A DNA stretch of 64,000 bases from Paraburkholderia diazotrophica (lineage in GTDB: Bacteria; Pseudomonadota; Gammaproteobacteria; Burkholderiales; Burkholderiaceae), in contig NZ_FNYE01000023.1 in NCBI RefSeq assembly GCF_900108945.1, positions 62,001 to 126,000 of the forward strand, given 5' to 3'. Position 1 is the first letter of the stretch, and each line of letters begins with the position of its first letter. The notes under the pieces are model-generated. The model did not search any database and had not been told where the DNA came from. It saw only the letters and a program-made list of their open reading frames with translations. Shown here one piece after another: positions 61,071 to 64,000 of this stretch. The position numbers and the translations under genes were made by a program.

Positions 61071-62297
61071 ATGAAACGTCAACTCGCATTTCCTCTATTG
61101 TTCGCGGCTTGCTCGCTTGCACATGCCCAGAGTAGCGTCACGCTATACGGAATCGTCGATCTAGGCATAACATATGCGAACAGCGTCCAAACCGGGACGG
61201 TTGCGGGGAAGCACAACGGCGCAAGTCAGATCGCGATGGCGGACGGTCATTCGAGCGGGCTGGGCGGCAGCCGGTGGGGGTTGCGCGGCGCGGAGGATCT
61301 CGGAGGGGGATTGAAAGCGATCTTCGTTCTTGAGAATGGATTTTTTGCGAACACTGGCGCCCTCGCACAAGGGGGAGCCGAGTTTGGGCGTCAGAGCTAT
61401 GTTGGACTCGCGTCTTCGACGTGGGGTAAGGTCACTCTGGGACGTCAATATGATCCCTATATCGAGTCCGTGCAACAATTCGCTGCCACGTCGGCATTCG
61501 CAGGCTATATGGGCGCTCACGCCAGTGACCTCGATAACCTTGCGAACACGGCCCGCATCAACAATTCGATCAAATTCACGACGGCGGACTACTCGGGATT
61601 CGTAGCAGGCGGGATATACAGCCTCGGTGGCGTCGCGGGCGACGCCACCCGAAATCAGGTGTGGGCGTTGGGTGCCAACTATTCGCACGGTCCATTCGCT
61701 GTCGGTCTCGGCTATCTCAACGCGCGCGATCCTAATGTTTCGTTCTACGGCAACACTCCCAACAAAGGGGTCGCGACGGTCAATAACATCGGCTCATTCG
61801 GTTCTGCGACCACGCCGCAAATGGTACCGGCTTACGCCGGATATGCATCGGCAAACTCTTTGGAGATTGCAGGGGTTGGAGCGAAATACTCGTGGGATGC
61901 GACAACAGTTGGTCTGGTGGTCACCGACACGCGCTTTTCGCGGCTCGGGTCCACGGAAGCTCCGAATCCCAGGCATTACACGGGTAACGCGAACTTCGTC
62001 AGTGCCGAACTTAACCTCCGGACGTTTGTCACTCCGGCCCTGTCGCTAGGAGCCGCGTTCGACTACATCAAGCGAAATTCGGTTAACGGTGACGGTGGCG
62101 CGAAATACCTGCAACTCGATCTCGGGGCGATTTACAGCCTGTCGAAGCGAACCGACTTGTACGCGCTGAGCGTTCTTCAACGGACATCTGGTGTCGATTC
62201 GCTGGGTCAGCAGGCCGTAGCGAGCATCAGTGGTTTTACGCCGTCAGCAACCGACAAGCAGGTCGCGGCCAGAGCGGGCATTCGTCACAAATTCTAA
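61071..62297 (+). CDS. Gram-negative porin (Burkholderia OmpC/Omp38-like), 408 aa
   Basis: The protein has a signal peptide (MKRQLAFPLLFAACSLAHA) and starts mature as QSSVTLYGIVDLGITYANS, the standard Burkholderiales trimeric porin N-terminus. Repeated beta-strand-like patterns run through it, and it ends RAGIRHKF with the terminal Phe needed for outer-membrane assembly. It is preceded by GGAGGCATCG and followed by a terminator. It probably supplies diffusion of the cluster's substrate across the outer membrane. Confidence 0.93.
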   Translation: MKRQLAFPLLFAACSLAHAQSSVTLYGIVDLGITYANSVQTGTVAGKHNGASQIAMADGHSSGLGGSRWGLRGAEDLGGGLKAIFVLENGFFANTGALAQGGAEFGRQSYVGLASSTWGKVTLGRQYDPYIESVQQFAATSAFAGYMGAHASDLDNLANTARINNSIKFTTADYSGFVAGGIYSLGGVAGDATRNQVWALGANYSHGPFAVGLGYLNARDPNVSFYGNTPNKGVATVNNIGSFGSATTPQMVPAYAGYASANSLEIAGVGAKYSWDATTVGLVVTDTRFSRLGSTEAPNPRHYTGNANFVSAELNLRTFVTPALSLGAAFDYIKRNSVNGDGGAKYLQLDLGAIYSLSKRTDLYALSVLQRTSGVDSLGQQAVASISGFTPSATDKQVAARAGIRHKF

Positions 62298-62317
62298 ACC
62301 ACCAGTTCATCATCAGT

Positions 62318-62337
62318 TCCCCGGCGATAGTCGGGGA
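62318..62337 (+). terminator. Stem-loop terminator after the porin gene
   Basis: TCCCCG (62318-62323) pairs with CGGGGA (62332-62337) across GCGATAGT, 20 bp after the porin stop codon. There is no strong T-run. It lies just before the promoter at 62359. Confidence 0.6.
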
Positions 62338-62358
62338 TCTGACGAGCTCACAATACAT

Positions 62359-62386
62359 TTGACATAAACCGAATTAGCAATATGGT
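62359..62386 (+). promoter_or_regulatory. Sigma-70-type promoter (TTGACA-N16-TATGGT)
   Basis: A perfect -35 TTGACA at 62359-62364, a 16-base spacer and -10-like TATGGT (62381-62386) lie 15 bp upstream of the ATG at 62402, which begins the decayed gene described next. The upstream 19 bases resemble those at 54266-54284. Confidence 0.5.
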
Positions 62387-62401
62387 AAGGAATGCATATC
62401 A

Positions 62402-62640
62402 ATGTCGATTGACTTGGAAGGGCAATTTTGGCGGCAAGGTAATCACAATCGGCATGGCGGCAGGCACGCGGCCCTGACACACGAGGCGGGAAGGCGCGGC
62501 TCCGTCCATGAAAGGCATCGATCGGTTCGTCTATATGTCAACGGGGCGCAGGCCTTAGCAGTCACCGACTTTATTCGGAGACGCGCGGCAGCTGTAGAGA
62601 GGCACGTGAAGCATGTCGAGGCGCGATGGGAGAATTAAAG
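62402..62640 (+). pseudogene. Possible decayed short-chain dehydrogenase start
   Basis: The ATG at 62402 gives MSIDLEGQF, as in many SDR N-termini, but the nucleotide motif reads as GGKVITIGMAAGTR only after a frame change, and the remaining sequence (THEAGRRGSVHERH) resembles an SDR start only weakly. No intact frame exists. The promoter just upstream looks functional, so the gene may have been lost recently. Confidence 0.3.
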
Positions 62641-63118
62641 AGTTTTGCCCATCTTGTCCGCAACTAACTCAGCGAAGTTCTTCTTCGTAGCCGGCTTCGC
62701 CAGCAATCCATCAGCAGGGCGACGGCAAACGGCGAGGAGCGTGCGAGGTGACCAGAATCCACCCGCAAAGCAGCAGCGTAAGCCACTCGCGCCATCGGAC
62801 CGGATCCGGCCAACAGGAGACATTCAACCAGATCTGCACGAGGACGTTCGAACGTCCGCTCCACCCAGAACAACTGACGCACGGTTCCAACAATGCCGTT
62901 CGACGCGCGCCTTTGTGGGTCACCGTGATGATATAGATGGCGTCGGTGTCCCCCAGCATGGGCACCGGCGCCCTCAGTAGCGCGAAAGATCGGGGAAGTG
63001 ACCCGATTGTCAGGCAGAAGGCGCTGGCATTGAAGGACCGAAAACCTGCGCCCAGGCTCCGGGCCTCGCGCCAGTCGTGGCAAGCGCATCAGCGAGCGTA
63101 AGTTGATCCAGGACTCGA
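62641..63118. other. 478-bp gap between the catabolic cluster and a secreted-protein gene
   Basis: No gene is recognised. A short minus-strand frame (62635-62823) ends AKPATKKNFAELVADKMGKTL, which resembles a C-terminal fragment but lacks a start. Confidence 0.35.
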
Positions 63119-63703
63119 CTAACGGAAACCGTAGACCAGGATCTTTTTCCCCTCAAAGCTTTCTTGCACACCCTGCTCACACTGGGGCGGACACGTTACG
63201 CCGTCCGGGGTCTGGCCTGACACGGTGACCGCCCTATAGACAACGGATTGGACGAGCGTCCCATCGGCAGCGACGACGATGTTCAGATCAGTCTCGACGC
63301 CGGCCGGGACGGCTCCGCCGGCGGTATAGATGATTTTCATGGTGCCGGTGCAATCGGAGTTCACCGTGTAGGTGCCGGTCTGGTTCGGATTGAAGGTAGT
63401 TTGCCCCCCTTTCGGCAGCCCGCCGATAACCCCAAAGTCGGTGCGTGAGAAACGGCCCATTCCGTCGAACGTCACCAAGGCGACATCATCGAGGATCGAT
63501 GGGGCAGCGTACGGATGCACTTTGCCATCGGCACCTATCAATCCAAGAATCTCTCCGTGACCGATAAACCCAAACGGTCCCTTGAGCGTTGCGTTCGAGC
63601 AAAGGCCGTCGTGGCCGTCGTGGCCACCGGCTTGCGCGGCACCACTGAGTGAAAGAAGCGCGACGGCTGTCGCCGACAAAATGCTCAAATGCCTGATCTT
63701 CAT
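63119..63703 (-). CDS. Secreted hypothetical protein, 194 aa
   Basis: The minus-strand protein has a signal peptide (MKIRHLSILSATAVALLSLS, then GAAQA) and a mature beta-rich part beginning GGHDGHDGLCSNATLKGPFG. Cys pairs (CSNA, CTGTM, CPPQCEQG) suggest disulfides. The FGFIGHGEIL and GRFSRTDFGVIGG elements occur in small exported proteins of this group, for which no function is known. It is transcribed leftward from the edge region of the window. Confidence 0.7.
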   Translation of the reverse strand: MKIRHLSILSATAVALLSLSGAAQAGGHDGHDGLCSNATLKGPFGFIGHGEILGLIGADGKVHPYAAPSILDDVALVTFDGMGRFSRTDFGVIGGLPKGGQTTFNPNQTGTYTVNSDCTGTMKIIYTAGGAVPAGVETDLNIVVAADGTLVQSVVYRAVTVSGQTPDGVTCPPQCEQGVQESFEGKKILVYGFR

Positions 63704-63786
63704 GGTCGTCTCCTTGCTTCAGAATCAGACGCTTGATATCAAGCGCACAGGGGCTTCCCCCTGGCTGTATTAGGCGCCCTGTTCGA

Positions 63787-63918
63787 TTAGTTGAAGCAGA
63801 AAATGGCTGCAGTAAACCCTCGCAGCCGCCGTTTGCGGAACAAGCGATGAAAGGACGCGGGGCCGTGGCACAATACTGCGGTAGTGGCCACCGCTTTTTT
63901 TAGCAAAGTGTTACTCAT
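63787..63918 (-). CDS. Possible small protein, 43 aa
   Basis: The minus-strand frame MSNTLLKKAVATTAVLCHGPA continues in a basic tail (FHRLFRKRRLRGF). It has an excellent ribosome-binding sequence AAGGAGAC seven bases before the ATG. The length is short and the tail may not be natural; a frameshift in a small secreted-protein gene is equally possible. The gene would be cotranscribed towards 63703. Confidence 0.4.
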   Translation of the reverse strand: MSNTLLKKAVATTAVLCHGPASFHRLFRKRRLRGFTAAIFCFN

Positions 63919-64000
63919 CTTCGTCTCCTTTTTGCGAAACCAGGCCGCTAGCTAAATCAAGAAGACGCGCGGGGCTGCAGGCAAGCGCTATCGCGATTGC

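Noticed and set aside
62635..62823. Minus-strand frame ending AKPATKKNFAELVADKMGKTL as a gene
   Set aside because: The end looks protein-like but there is no upstream domain, ribosome-binding site or start in a coherent frame.
1..64000. CRISPR arrays or tRNA/rRNA genes
   Set aside because: No regularly spaced direct repeats and no tRNA- or rRNA-like sequence were noticed; a short tRNA could have been missed.

Overview
The window is a high-GC proteobacterial chromosome segment. It most resembles Burkholderia/Paraburkholderia/Caballeronia: the porin beginning QSSVTLYG, the H-NS-type proteins with TWTG(H/R)GRxPxW motifs, the short MKKLAAALVTSLFATV signal peptides and the RIO-like kinase are all typical of Burkholderiales. 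The genus is an inference from these features only.

Layout. (1) 1-15 kb: the end of a YhaN/RecN-like ATPase, three small genes, a recC-recB-recD operon flanked on both sides by paralogous SIR2-family genes, and a WYL-domain regulator. (2) 15-24.6 kb: a decayed 3' remnant of a NERD-type helicase, two convergent serine recombinases, an EAL-domain (c-di-GMP phosphodiesterase-like) gene, and a compact five-gene exopolysaccharide cluster (inner-membrane coiled-coil adaptor, periplasmic/outer-membrane coiled-coil protein, nucleotide-sugar dehydrogenase, secreted GH16-like hydrolase, processive GT2 synthase). (3) 24.8-42.2 kb: a defence-island-like stretch. It holds an intact NERD nuclease/SF1 helicase, a pair of small IRG-like GTPases, an operon of a CrfC(YjdA/RdcA)-like dynamin, a partner protein and a patatin phospholipase, and then a four-gene cassette of two unrecognised proteins, a PLD-family nuclease and a 1,499-residue SNF2/RapA-like helicase. 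(4) 42.6-46.1 kb: a gene graveyard with an EcsC gene broken by an IS3-type remnant, a multiply frameshifted diguanylate cyclase and a small secreted protein with an in-frame TAG. (5) 46.7-54 kb: a lower-GC HIT pair, a RIO-like kinase, a double-HTH protein, two H-NS-family proteins (one with two DNA-binding motifs and a histone-H1-like tail) and a cold-shock protein. (6) 54.7-62.3 kb: an aromatic-acid catabolic cluster (two LysR regulators, a gamma-resorcylate decarboxylase-like amidohydrolase, an FAD oxidoreductase, an MFS transporter and a porin).

The most striking signal is not a gene. A 17-bp interrupted palindrome, GGAC-N7-GTCC (best form GGACA-N5-TGTCC), occurs eight times, in intergenic DNA. 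Seven copies lie about 50-85 bp upstream of a start codon and the eighth lies 158 bp upstream. Targets are two small genes, a hypothetical gene and a recombinase (one divergent promoter), the exopolysaccharide cluster (two copies), the first IRG-like GTPase and the PLD/helicase cassette. This looks like the operator or promoter element of an undescribed regulon linking surface polysaccharide with defence-like genes. The dynamin/partner/patatin operon and the PLD/helicase cassette are the best candidates for undescribed multi-gene systems.
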